Assembly: GCA_964631175.1 (NCBI GenBank) | Contig: CAZVWH010000043.1 | Coordinates: 1 to 22,072, forward strand | Reading direction: 5' to 3' | DNA from: CAZVWH01 sp964631175 | Lineage (GTDB): Bacteria > Planctomycetota > Phycisphaerae > Sedimentisphaerales > Anaerobacaceae | Length of the DNA: 22,072 nucleotides | Shown here: piece by piece, positions 6,922 to 13,521 of the stretch | How the letters are laid out: every line of letters begins with the position of its first letter | Position numbering within the stretch: the stretch's first letter is position 1 | Program-made: the position numbers and the translations under genes | The notes under the pieces: model-generated | The model's database searches: none | What the model was told of the DNA's origin: nothing | What the model saw: the letters and a program-made list of their open reading frames with translations, nothing else

Positions 6922-7812
6922 CTACTCTAAATTCTGAGCCTGTTCTTTAATACGGTCTATTTCGCATTTAATATCCACAACTTGGCGGATAATTTCGGTA
7001 TCGAAAGACTTACTGGCAATGGTATTGGCTTCTCTGAGCATCTCCTGGCTGATAAATTCTAATCTGCGTCCAGCCTGGTCGTCTACCTGACCGCTTTCAG
7101 CAAGCTGGGCCAGATGAGAATCCAGCCGAGTAATCTCCTCAGATACATCAGATCGGTCGGCCAACACTGCTACTTCTCTCGCTAACGTCTCCTCATCCAA
7201 TTTTAATGTTGCCTCGGCCAGCAGCTCATCAACTCTTTTTCTTAGCTTCTTGGCATATTCCTGCAGAACAGTAGCGCTTCGATTGCGGATATGCTCAAGG
7301 TCCTTCTTTATTGCTTCACAGTGACTTTTCAAATCTGCTTCCAAGGACCTACCCTCAGCGGCTCGCATTTGCCTGAGCTTCTCTATTGCTTCTCGAGTAA
7401 TGTCTAAGACGGTGTTCCTAATCTTCTCGGCCACTTCTTCACTCGGCAGCATAGGACGTATAATGCCGGGCAAGTTTAACAGGCCGCCAATATCAATCCG
7501 CCAAGGCGGACCGATATCACTCGAAGACTTGATGCGGCTCAATCTTTCCATAATGGCTCGCAAAGCCGCCTCATCGATATCAAATAATGTACTCGCTGAT
7601 ACCTGTTTTAGCCTGAGTACGTAGTTTATTGTCCCGCGGGATAAACTCTGCCGTAAAAGTTTTTCAATATCTTCCTCCAAAAACGCCACCGCCTCCGGCA
7701 GCTTTATGTTGGTCCTCAAGTAACGATTATTGACCGCTTTGATTTCGACAGCATAATTTACACCATTAACTTCACCCTCTGCTTCGCCATAGCCGGTCAT
7801 ACTGTTTAACAT
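6922..7812 (-). CDS. yicC: YicC/YloC family endoribonuclease
   Basis: This 296-aa protein belongs to the YicC/YloC family, whose characterised members are endoribonucleases involved in RNA turnover. The N-terminus MLNSMTGYGEAEGEVNG and the following EIKAVNNRYLR are hallmarks, as is SRGTINYVLRL. The C-terminal domain ends with REANTIASKSFD, EIIRQVVDIKCEIDRIKEQAQNLE being the usual closing helix. Length matches the family. It is the first gene of the tight yicC-gmk-rpoZ group, an arrangement conserved in many bacteria. A palindromic repeat lies upstream between it and secG. Confidence 0.93.
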   Translation of the reverse strand: MLNSMTGYGEAEGEVNGVNYAVEIKAVNNRYLRTNIKLPEAVAFLEEDIEKLLRQSLSRGTINYVLRLKQVSASTLFDIDEAALRAIMERLSRIKSSSDIGPPWRIDIGGLLNLPGIIRPMLPSEEVAEKIRNTVLDITREAIEKLRQMRAAEGRSLEADLKSHCEAIKKDLEHIRNRSATVLQEYAKKLRKRVDELLAEATLKLDEETLAREVAVLADRSDVSEEITRLDSHLAQLAESGQVDDQAGRRLEFISQEMLREANTIASKSFDTEIIRQVVDIKCEIDRIKEQAQNLE

Positions 7813-7906
7813 ACTATTAAACTCTCAATCCATATAATATGACTTTTACTGCATATTTGTCATCGCATGCCGAATGTCCGTTACGGCAGAACGCATCATA
7901 TACGTC

Positions 7907-7931
7907 TGTCCCGAGCACGTTCGACAGGACA
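7907..7931. repeat. Short palindromic repeat between secG and yicC
   Basis: TGTCC (7907-7911) faces GGACA (7927-7931), and CGA faces TCG inside. The minus strand reads as a variant of the CCTGAGC..GTCGAA family seen at 3-19, 5442-5458 and 21586-21605. It may form a hairpin on the secG-yicC transcript. Confidence 0.5.
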
Positions 7932-7941
7932 TACGACGAAA

Positions 7942-8376
7942 TTAGCCACTAAGCGCGTTCACATCAGTACTTTCATCTACATCAGCACTCTCACCGGCAC
8001 CGGTACTTTCATCGGCATCGGTAGCTTGAACCTCATTGGAGTCGGTTGCTGCCGGCGGTGGAAAATCTGCCTTCGATTGTTGTTCAATTGTCTGCTCCGA
8101 GCCGAATTCACTAAGCGTAGGCTTATAGAACTTGGCCATCACCACGGCAAGACTCAAAAATATCCCCACCAGAACGATCGTAACCCATGTCAGAAAATCG
8201 CCGGTTTTGGAACCTAAGAGGCCGCTGGTCATAGCTCCTCCCAATGCGGCACTTAAACCACCGCCTCTGCCCTTCTGAATCAGTATAATCAAAACTAGTG
8301 TTACCGAGCAGATAACAAAAATAACAGCAATAACCTTCATAATTAAGCCTACTGCCAAAAATGGTGAAATAATCAT
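7942..8376 (-). CDS. secG: Preprotein translocase subunit SecG
   Basis: SecG is the small membrane subunit of the SecYEG channel and aids protein export across the inner membrane. Two transmembrane helices (about residues 10-33 and 63-82) flank the conserved cytoplasmic loop ILIQKGRGGGLSAALGG, which identifies the family. The tail from about residue 95 is long, acidic and rich in Asp, Glu, Ser, Thr and Ala, with a repeated DEST motif; such tails vary freely between species. The start at 8376 has AAGGGG about 8 bases upstream; an in-frame ATG at 8340 is an alternative. It follows tpiA by 16 bases on the same strand, a common pairing. Confidence 0.92.
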   Translation of the reverse strand: MIISPFLAVGLIMKVIAVIFVICSVTLVLIILIQKGRGGGLSAALGGAMTSGLLGSKTGDFLTWVTIVLVGIFLSLAVVMAKFYKPTLSEFGSEQTIEQQSKADFPPPAATDSNEVQATDADESTGAGESADVDESTDVNALSG

Positions 8377-8392
8377 ATTAGTGCCCCTTTAA

Positions 8393-9154
8393 TTATATTG
8401 CCGCCTGGATTATAGCGAGGAAATCATCCGCTTTCAAACTTGCACCACCGACCAATAAACCATCTACATCATTCTGACGCATCAAGCTCTCTGCGCTATC
8501 AGGCTTTACAGAACCACCATAAAGGATGCGGATTTCCTCTGCCAACTCCTCGTCATACATCTGAGCAATCAGCTCTCGGATAAAACTGTGCGCTTCCTGA
8601 GCCTGTTGTGGTGTTGCTGTTCTGCCTGTCCCGATTGCCCAGACAGGCTCATAAGCTATGGTTACCGCGGAGACCTTTTCGGCACTTAATCCAGCCAGAT
8701 TGCTTTTGAGCTGCCGAGTTATCACCTGTCCTGTCTGGTCGGCGTCCCGCTCGGCGAGCAGCTCACCTATACATAATATCGGCAAAAGTCCTCCCGCAAT
8801 AGCAGCGGCAGCTTTCTTATTTATCAGTTCATCGGTCTCGCCTATAACATGTCGGCGTTCCGAATGCCCGCATAAAATGTATGTGCAGCCGATATCCTTC
8901 AGCATTGACGTACTTATCTCGCCGGTAAAAGCGCCATTAGATTCAAAATAAACATCCTGTGCACCGACCGCAATGTGCGATGCGCTAAGGGCCTTAGTCA
9001 CAGACTGCAAGTAAGTAAAAGGCGGACAAACAGCTATGGTAACACTATGACCCGCTACCTCCGAGGAGCCGGTGGCAATACGCTTAGTCAAATCCACGCT
9101 TGTATGAGTGTCAGTATTCATTTTCCAGTTACCGGCTACAAATGGCCTTCTCAT
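8393..9154 (-). CDS. tpiA: Triosephosphate isomerase
   Basis: This 253-aa TIM-barrel enzyme interconverts dihydroxyacetone phosphate and glyceraldehyde 3-phosphate in glycolysis and gluconeogenesis. Lys11 (AGNWKMN), His97 (ILCGHSERR) and Glu169 (AYEPVWAIGTG) are the catalytic residues. The phosphate-gripping loop GTGRTATPQQA and the ILYGGSVKPDSA and VGGASLKADDF segments complete the active site. AGGAGA stands 5 bases before the ATG. It lies between pheA and secG in the minus-strand cluster. Confidence 0.97.
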   Translation of the reverse strand: MRRPFVAGNWKMNTDTHTSVDLTKRIATGSSEVAGHSVTIAVCPPFTYLQSVTKALSASHIAVGAQDVYFESNGAFTGEISTSMLKDIGCTYILCGHSERRHVIGETDELINKKAAAAIAGGLLPILCIGELLAERDADQTGQVITRQLKSNLAGLSAEKVSAVTIAYEPVWAIGTGRTATPQQAQEAHSFIRELIAQMYDEELAEEIRILYGGSVKPDSAESLMRQNDVDGLLVGGASLKADDFLAIIQAAI

Positions 9155-9215
9155 AGTAATCTCCTAAATTTGTATCGCGTATTTTATATCACGTATAACA
9201 TACAAAGCAAAGCGG

Positions 9216-10289
9216 TTAAAGCAGCTCCATTGCTCTTGGGAAACTACCTAATACCGAAAGTTGCAAACAATGTTTGCGGGCTTGTTCCAGTCCCTTTTGG
9301 ACCGTGTCGTCCGTTCTATGTCCTATAAAATCCATGAAGAAATAGTATTCCCATTGTCTTTTCTTGCTGGGCCTCGACTCTATATTTGTCAGATTGATAT
9401 TGTATTGTTTGAAGATGTCGAGCACATCGGCTAAGGCGCCGGCCTTATGAGCGGTACTAAACAATATAGCGGTCTTGTCTTCGCCGGTCGGCCTTGCGTC
9501 TTCACGGCTGACCACAAGAAATCTGGTTACATTATTGGCAATATCCTCGATATTTTCACAAATAATTTTCAGTCCATACAATTCCGCAGCCACCTTCGAG
9601 CCAATCGCTGCGGCACCTGATTCAGCAGCGGCCATTTGAGCCGCCTTGGCAGTTGAAGCTACGGGAAGAATTGTTTGTACATCCTTAAGGGTGGCACTTA
9701 GCCAGTTTCGGCACTGGGCAAATACCTCCGGCTTTGAGTAAATCGTTTTTATATCCGTCAGCGGACAATTGGCCAAAACGTTATGATGAATCGCCATTAG
9801 AACTTCGGCGCAGACTTTCACGTCCGAATCTATAAAAGCATCAAGTGTTTCTATCACCCCGCCACCGGTGGTATTCTCGACGGGCACAACGCCCAAGTCA
9901 CAATGCCCCTTGCCGACCTCATCAAATATGCTTGCGATATCCGTTAATGGCTCATATTCGACACTCTGACCGAATTTGAGCATGGCAGCAGTGTGGCTGA
10001 AGCTACCGCCAGGGCCGAGATAGCCTACTCGCAAAGGCTTTTCCAGCGCGAAAGAGCCGCTCATCAATTCGCGCCAGATAGCCACCAGCGTTTTGTTCGG
10101 CAGAGGACCTTTGTTGGCTTGGGTAATCTTAGCCAAGACCTCCTTCTCGCGATCCGGTGAATAAACAGGCTTATCAGCTCTATTCTTAAGCTTTCCAATA
10201 TCTACAACAACTCGCGCACGCTCATTGAGCAATTGCACAAGCTTGTAATCAATTTCGTCTATGCGTTTCCGTAAATCTTCAAGCGACAT
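9216..10289 (-). CDS. pheA: Bifunctional chorismate mutase / prephenate dehydratase
   Basis: This enzyme makes phenylpyruvate from chorismate, the committed route to phenylalanine. Three domains are visible in 357 residues. Residues 1-85 are an AroQ-type chorismate mutase (MSLEDLRKRIDEIDYKLVQLL, with the later SPDREKEV helix). About 87-262 is prephenate dehydratase (YLGPGGSFSHTAA, VPVENTTGGGV and the catalytic NVTRF at 253-257). About 272-350 is an ACT regulatory domain with the ESRPSKKRQWEYYFF motif that binds phenylalanine. Feedback inhibition by phenylalanine is therefore likely. No strong ribosome-binding site precedes the ATG. It is the first gene of the long minus-strand cluster and has a candidate promoter about 100 bases upstream. 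Confidence 0.95.
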   Translation of the reverse strand: MSLEDLRKRIDEIDYKLVQLLNERARVVVDIGKLKNRADKPVYSPDREKEVLAKITQANKGPLPNKTLVAIWRELMSGSFALEKPLRVGYLGPGGSFSHTAAMLKFGQSVEYEPLTDIASIFDEVGKGHCDLGVVPVENTTGGGVIETLDAFIDSDVKVCAEVLMAIHHNVLANCPLTDIKTIYSKPEVFAQCRNWLSATLKDVQTILPVASTAKAAQMAAAESGAAAIGSKVAAELYGLKIICENIEDIANNVTRFLVVSREDARPTGEDKTAILFSTAHKAGALADVLDIFKQYNINLTNIESRPSKKRQWEYYFFMDFIGHRTDDTVQKGLEQARKHCLQLSVLGSFPRAMELL

Positions 10290-10312
10290 AAGTTAAAATC
10301 AAAAGGACCAAT

Positions 10313-10329
10313 GTCGCCGTTCCGGCGAC
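10313..10329. other. GC-rich hairpin in the pheA leader
   Basis: GTCGCCG-TTC-CGGCGAC is a perfect 7-bp stem with a 3-base loop. It sits 24 bases upstream of the pheA start, within the predicted leader. It could affect translation of pheA or be one more palindromic repeat. I saw no leader peptide with runs of Phe codons, so classical attenuation is not supported. Confidence 0.5.
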
Positions 10330-10390
10330 GGCTAAACATTTATCACCACATTCTACGTGGATATTTTCTTCTTTTTCACAAAAACTAAAA

Positions 10391-10419
10391 TATTTATCAG
10401 AATTTTACCCTTGCGTCAA
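10391..10419 (-). promoter_or_regulatory. Candidate promoter of the pheA-tpiA-secG cluster
   Basis: On the minus strand TTGACG (10419-10414) is followed after 17 bases by TAAATA (10396-10391). The -35 box matches 5 of 6 consensus bases while the -10 is weak; GATAAA is an alternative. Transcription would start near 10384, giving a leader of about 95 bases containing the hairpin at 10313-10329. Confidence 0.4.
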
Positions 10420-10467
10420 TAAATTTGGCTGAGTACATATCATATTTCGACCATCAAGACCATTAAA

Positions 10468-11184
10468 ATGCAAAAAACGCTGAAATATACAATTTTCAAA
10501 ACAAAGTGGGGCTACTTTGGCCTTGCCGGACTTCGGCGAGTTTCATCGAGCCGCACCGAATACGCACTTTGGCGAAGCTGCCTGCCTTTGTCCGAGCCTG
10601 AAGAGGTAAAATCACATCTCCTAAAGAATCTTTCACTACTGAACCGTGGATCGAGCACTACGTGTCTGGTATCGACCCAAATGTCATTGCGAGCGAAGCG
10701 AAGCAATCTCGATGCCGGCAAATATGAGATTGCCGCGGCCTGCAAAGCAGACCTCGCAATGACATACGATCATCAAGTCATAAGAATCGAGTTTGACAGG
10801 AATCTTTTCAGACAGCTACAAGAGCAAATAATTGCTTATTTTGAAGGTGTCTGCGTTAATTTCAGCCGAGACATTCCAATAGTGCTGGATGGATTCAGCT
10901 CTTTTGACAGTTCAGTTTTAACCGCCTGCAGGGATATAAAATTCGGTCAAAGAATTAGCTATTCGGCCTTGGCTAAGAAATTAGGCCGGCCAAATACAAG
11001 CCGAGCTGTCGGCAACGCCCTTGCTAAGAATCCGCTGCCGTTAATAATACCTTGCCACAGGGTAGTCCGCAGCGACGGTACAATAGGCGGCTTCTCCGCA
11101 CCCGGCGGAAAAGGTCTAAAAGCAAAGTTGCTTAAACTCGAACAATGTATAAAAACCTCAGTAAAATATGGGATTAAATATTAA
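10468..11184 (+). CDS. ogt: Methylated-DNA-protein cysteine methyltransferase
   Basis: This suicide repair protein moves alkyl groups from O6-alkylguanine in DNA to its own cysteine. The C-terminal domain is complete: SYSALAKKLGRPNTSRAVGNALAKNP binds DNA, and IIPCHRVV holds the acceptor Cys196. GGFSAPGGKGLKAKLLKLE closes the fold. At 238 aa it is about 50 residues longer than usual family members. Residues 72-100 are encoded by a palindromic repeat (MSLRAKRSN...), and residues 21-29 (GLRRVSSSR) look like a second, degenerate insertion. Both lie in the variable N-terminal half, so activity may survive. No strong ribosome-binding site is visible before the ATG. It converges on the zinc-ribbon/PH gene. 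Confidence 0.9.
   Translation: MQKTLKYTIFKTKWGYFGLAGLRRVSSSRTEYALWRSCLPLSEPEEVKSHLLKNLSLLNRGSSTTCLVSTQMSLRAKRSNLDAGKYEIAAACKADLAMTYDHQVIRIEFDRNLFRQLQEQIIAYFEGVCVNFSRDIPIVLDGFSSFDSSVLTACRDIKFGQRISYSALAKKLGRPNTSRAVGNALAKNPLPLIIPCHRVVRSDGTIGGFSAPGGKGLKAKLLKLEQCIKTSVKYGIKY
10681..10765. repeat. 85-bp palindromic element translated inside ogt
   Basis: ATGTCATTGCGAG (10681-10693) and CTCGCAATGACAT (10753-10765) are exact reverse complements, and inside them GCAATCTC faces GAGATTGC. The reading frame passes through without a stop, adding about 28 residues to ogt. A fragment of the same end sequence occurs at 34-45. Confidence 0.85.
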
Positions 11185-11220
11185 AATACTTACCTTCTAA
11201 TTTTACCAAGGTTTTATAAG

Positions 11221-11244
11221 CTCTGATTTTATCACAAATCAGGG
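11221..11244. terminator. Hairpin between convergent ogt and PH-domain gene
   Basis: CTCTGATTT (11221-11229) pairs with AAATCAGGG (11236-11244), giving nine base pairs including one G-T, around a 6-base loop. It lies between two convergent stop codons (11184 and 11247), so it could end both transcripts. No clear T-run follows. Confidence 0.4.
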
Positions 11245-11246
11245 TG

Positions 11247-11963
11247 CTAATCCTTTTCCATGTGTACGACGCCACCTCGCATAGCCGCTTCGAGGCTGGT
11301 CTTTTTGATAACGTCATAAAGCTGCCGGGCCCTTCGCATCTTTTCAAATTCAAATTCAGGGTCGGTTTTGTCCGTTGTGATAAGGGTCACCGTGCCAATC
11401 CCGACAATACAGTCGAACAGGTTTCTGCGAAGCTTCAAGTCAACCACCCGGAACATATCCAGCTTGTCAAACCTTCTGCTTAAAATACCCCGTGACCATT
11501 CAATCCTGTCGGCTGTTATTTCATAACAGACCGCTTTGAGCTTGATTATTTTTATCATAAGAAAAATAGCAGCAATTGCAGCGAGCCCGATGCCGGTAAA
11601 AAACCTGTATCGGCCAAATGTCAAAATCTGATTTTCGGCAAGTCTCAAATCCAGCAGATTGCTGACCATTCTTTCGAGGGGAAAGTGCACCACAAGAGCC
11701 GCACCGGCTAAAAGAACCAGCCATTGTGTTAATGAGCCAGCTCTGGCCCACAGAGATGGCCTGCCTCTGAATAAGACCTCATCCGATGCTGAATTAACCT
11801 GCCGTACCTGCAGATTTGATTCTGAGCCAGGCTTCAATGGTGTGGCTTGGCTATCATCTAAGAATTCGCCGCAGAATCGGCATTTAACCGCCTCAGCCTG
11901 AATAGTCTCAGCACAAAACGGACATTTCTTCGTTTCAGATGATGTATAAGTAGTAATTTTCAT
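11247..11963 (-). CDS. Membrane protein with zinc ribbon and bacterial PH domain
   Basis: Near the N-terminus KKCPFCAETIQAEAVKCRFCGEFL has two CxxC pairs, a zinc-ribbon of the UPF0547 type. After a linker, two membrane helices (about 80-97 and 117-137) are followed by a PH-like domain of the bPH_2/DUF304 kind: YEITADRIEWSRGILSRRFDKLDMFRVVDL, then GIGTVTLITTDKTDPEF. Proteins with this layout are common but of unclear function, probably sitting at the inner membrane with the zinc-ribbon and PH domain in the cytoplasm. It converges on ogt and has its own upstream region shared divergently with the DERD-membrane-protein operon. No strong ribosome-binding site is seen before the ATG. Confidence 0.85.
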   Translation of the reverse strand: MKITTYTSSETKKCPFCAETIQAEAVKCRFCGEFLDDSQATPLKPGSESNLQVRQVNSASDEVLFRGRPSLWARAGSLTQWLVLLAGAALVVHFPLERMVSNLLDLRLAENQILTFGRYRFFTGIGLAAIAAIFLMIKIIKLKAVCYEITADRIEWSRGILSRRFDKLDMFRVVDLKLRRNLFDCIVGIGTVTLITTDKTDPEFEFEKMRRARQLYDVIKKTSLEAAMRGGVVHMEKD

Positions 11964-12049
11964 CTTGATTTATATATCGGAATTGTGGGAGCAAACGGGC
12001 CAGATGATTAGAACACCAAAAAAAAATTTTAAAAAATTTCCCAAAAAAA

Positions 12050-12067
12050 TGTAAAATATACTTGACA
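12050..12067. promoter_or_regulatory. Operator O1, 18-bp imperfect palindrome over the -35 box
   Basis: TGTAAAATATACTTGACA is an imperfect palindrome whose right half includes the TTGACA -35 box of the operon promoter. It shares its form, TGTAAnATATAnTTnACA, with a second copy starting 21 bp downstream. It is a likely binding site for the HTH repressor at the end of the operon. Confidence 0.6.
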
Positions 12068-12090
12068 ATATGTAAGATATATTTTACATT
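12062..12090 (+). promoter_or_regulatory. Promoter of the DERD-membrane-protein/HTH operon
   Basis: TTGACA (12062-12067) is a perfect -35 box, followed after exactly 17 bp by TACATT (12085-12090) as -10. The predicted start near 12097 leaves a leader of about 50 bases before the ATG at 12147, which has a GGAGAA ribosome-binding site. Both boxes are overlaid by palindromic operators. Confidence 0.65.
12071..12088. promoter_or_regulatory. Operator O2, 18-bp near-perfect palindrome over spacer and -10
   Basis: TGTAAGATATATTTTACA deviates from perfect symmetry at one base pair only. It begins 21 bp after O1, two helical turns, so two repressor dimers could bind the same face. It covers most of the spacer and enters the -10 box. 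Confidence 0.65.
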
Positions 12091-12146
12091 TAGTAAGGTT
12101 TATAGTACATTAAGTAATAAAATTCAGGTTTACGTAGGAGAATTTT

Positions 12147-12584
12147 ATGAATAGGGCACAGAAAATCGCGCTGTACAATCTGATTGTAATAATGGCAAGC
12201 CTGACCATTACGGGGGCAGCCGTTGGTATTCTCGCCATCGTGCTCGGAATGCCCAAGGCTCTCGGTGGTTTAGGATTCTTGGGGATTGTCGGTCTTTTAG
12301 GATTGTCACCTATCTTGTTCCACGAAAAACGAGGCCAATTGGGCTTCGATGAGCGCGATCTGCTGATTTACAACAGAGCGAGCCTTGTTGCGTATTCTGT
12401 GTTTTGGGTACTTTTCACGGCTGCTTGCATGATTCCCTGGTTGGTTTTCGAGCGTGGAGCCAAAATCCGTATTGTTGTGCTGCCATGCATTCTTGCTGGC
12501 GGATTCGTTATTGTTCAACTCATCCAATCCATCGCAATTTTGGTTCAGTACGGCCGGGGAGCAAAAGGGGAAAATTATGAATAA
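12147..12584 (+). CDS. Small four-helix membrane protein with DERD motif (copy 1)
   Basis: This 145-aa inner-membrane protein has four hydrophobic helices (about 10-33, 39-56, 78-101 and 106-133). Between the second and third, a cytoplasmic loop carries FDERDLLIYNRA. DERD followed by a short hydrophobic stretch is typical of small membrane proteins often encoded next to small XRE regulators (DUF2178-like, general knowledge; not verified here). The start MNRAQKI and the end QSIAILVQYGRG are shared with the gene at 13087, so the two are paralogues. The start is supported by TAGGAGAA. Its function is unknown; the gene is first in a five-gene operon. Confidence 0.85.
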   Translation: MNRAQKIALYNLIVIMASLTITGAAVGILAIVLGMPKALGGLGFLGIVGLLGLSPILFHEKRGQLGFDERDLLIYNRASLVAYSVFWVLFTAACMIPWLVFERGAKIRIVVLPCILAGGFVIVQLIQSIAILVQYGRGAKGENYE

Positions 12585-12996
12585 ATCCTTTCAGGAAAAG
12601 AGCATTTGGATTTCATTGGTTACGATTTCATTAATCTTTGGTTATTACTTCGTTAGAATTTTTAAGATGGCTTCTCAAGATGAGATCAATGTTATAAAAA
12701 ACACTGTTCTTTTCATTTCAGTGATTGTAATGGTGATCATTGTTGAAGTTGTATTTCACATAATACTTGCCTTGAGGACCAGACCAGAAACCAAGGACGA
12801 AAGAGATCTACTGATTGAATTGAAAGCAACCAGAAACGCTTACTTTCTGCTGGTTTTTGGAATCTTTTTATCGATTGGAAGTATAGCGGCCTCACTACCC
12901 CCGTTTATAATGGCCCATATCATAATGTTTTTCTTTATAATCTCCGAAATAGCTAAATTTCTCACTCAGCTATTTTACTATCGAAGAGGTATTTAA
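12577..12996 (+). CDS. Small membrane protein with DERD motif (divergent member)
   Basis: This 139-aa protein has four predicted helices (about 11-26, 38-61, 83-106 and 110-131). The loop between helices two and three reads TKDERDLLIELKATRNA, matching the position of the DERD loop in the flanking genes, but overall similarity is low. The ATG at 12577 has AGGGG 6 bases upstream and overlaps the stop of the previous gene by 8 bases, indicating coupled translation. A longer frame starting at 12454 would lie inside the preceding gene and is rejected. Function is unknown. Three related proteins of different sequence may form a hetero-oligomer (inference). Confidence 0.85.
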   Translation: MNKSFQEKSIWISLVTISLIFGYYFVRIFKMASQDEINVIKNTVLFISVIVMVIIVEVVFHIILALRTRPETKDERDLLIELKATRNAYFLLVFGIFLSIGSIAASLPPFIMAHIIMFFFIISEIAKFLTQLFYYRRGI

Positions 12997-12997
12997 G

Positions 12998-13084
12998 GTG
13001 AATAAGAGTGACATCCATAACAATATAAGAAAGTATTGTTCATATTGCGACCAGACAGAAAAACATTGCAATCGAAGGGGATAA
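12998..13084 (+). CDS. 28-aa cysteine-containing microprotein
   Basis: A GTG start at 12998 opens 28 codons ending in TAA at 13082-13084. The peptide contains KYCSYCDQTEKHC, a CxxC plus a third Cys (and a His) that could bind metal or form disulphides. Its placement is striking. It begins one base after the stop of the upstream gene, ends two bases before the ATG of the next gene, and has a strong GAAGAGG ribosome-binding site 8 bases before the start. The next gene's AAGGGG site lies inside its final codons, so translation of the two would be coupled. No known family is recognised, and a chance frame cannot be excluded. Confidence 0.55.
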   Translation: MNKSDIHNNIRKYCSYCDQTEKHCNRRG

Positions 13085-13086
13085 TC

Positions 13087-13521
13087 ATGAATAGAGCACA
13101 GAAAATATCCTTAACTATGGTCATCACATTTTCGCTCGGTCTTTTTCTTGGAATTATATTAATCGTAATGCGACTTTTTGATGTGGGTGTTCCCAAAATT
13201 GCCTTTCTTTTTCCAGTTTTTATTGCTGGCAGTGGAGGGATTATATCGATTACCTGTTTTAAAAAGTATAAAGGCGCCATTACATTAGATGAACGAGATA
13301 AGCTGATTGAGAAAAATGCCAACTTAACTGGCTTCGGCGCCGTGTATTTGTACGTTATTCTCATGTCTTTCCTGCCGATTGGCATCCTGGGCGAGGAAGC
13401 ATCGATACCAGTAACATGGTGCCCGGTGCTGCTCATAGGAGCCGGATTCTGCCAGGCTTTTGCGCAATCTATAGCAATTCTCATTCAGTACGGCTGGGGG
13501 TGCAAAGATGGCGAAAAATAA
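13087..13521 (+). CDS. Small four-helix membrane protein with DERD motif (copy 2)
   Basis: This 144-aa protein is a paralogue of the gene at 12147. Both begin MNRAQKI, both carry a DERD loop (here TLDERDKLIEKNA) between the second and third of four helices, and both end in QSIAIL(V/I)QYG. The ATG at 13087 is chosen because AAGGGG stands 6 bases before it and because the paralogue starts at the same residue. The frame extension to 13036 is rejected because it overlaps the microprotein. The last 14 bases overlap the HTH gene. Function is unknown. Confidence 0.87.
   Translation: MNRAQKISLTMVITFSLGLFLGIILIVMRLFDVGVPKIAFLFPVFIAGSGGIISITCFKKYKGAITLDERDKLIEKNANLTGFGAVYLYVILMSFLPIGILGEEASIPVTWCPVLLIGAGFCQAFAQSIAILIQYGWGCKDGEK

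Noticed and set aside
8658..8951. Open frame on the opposite strand of tpiA, and similar opposite-strand frames elsewhere
   Set aside because: They are shadows of strongly conserved genes, with no independent motifs.
10290..10390. Phe-codon attenuator leader for pheA
   Set aside because: No short open frame with Phe runs and no alternative terminator with a T-run is visible in the leader.
12454..12576. Longer N-terminus for the second DERD membrane protein
   Set aside because: It lies wholly inside the preceding gene in another frame; the ATG at 12577 has a proper ribosome-binding site and fits the paralogues.
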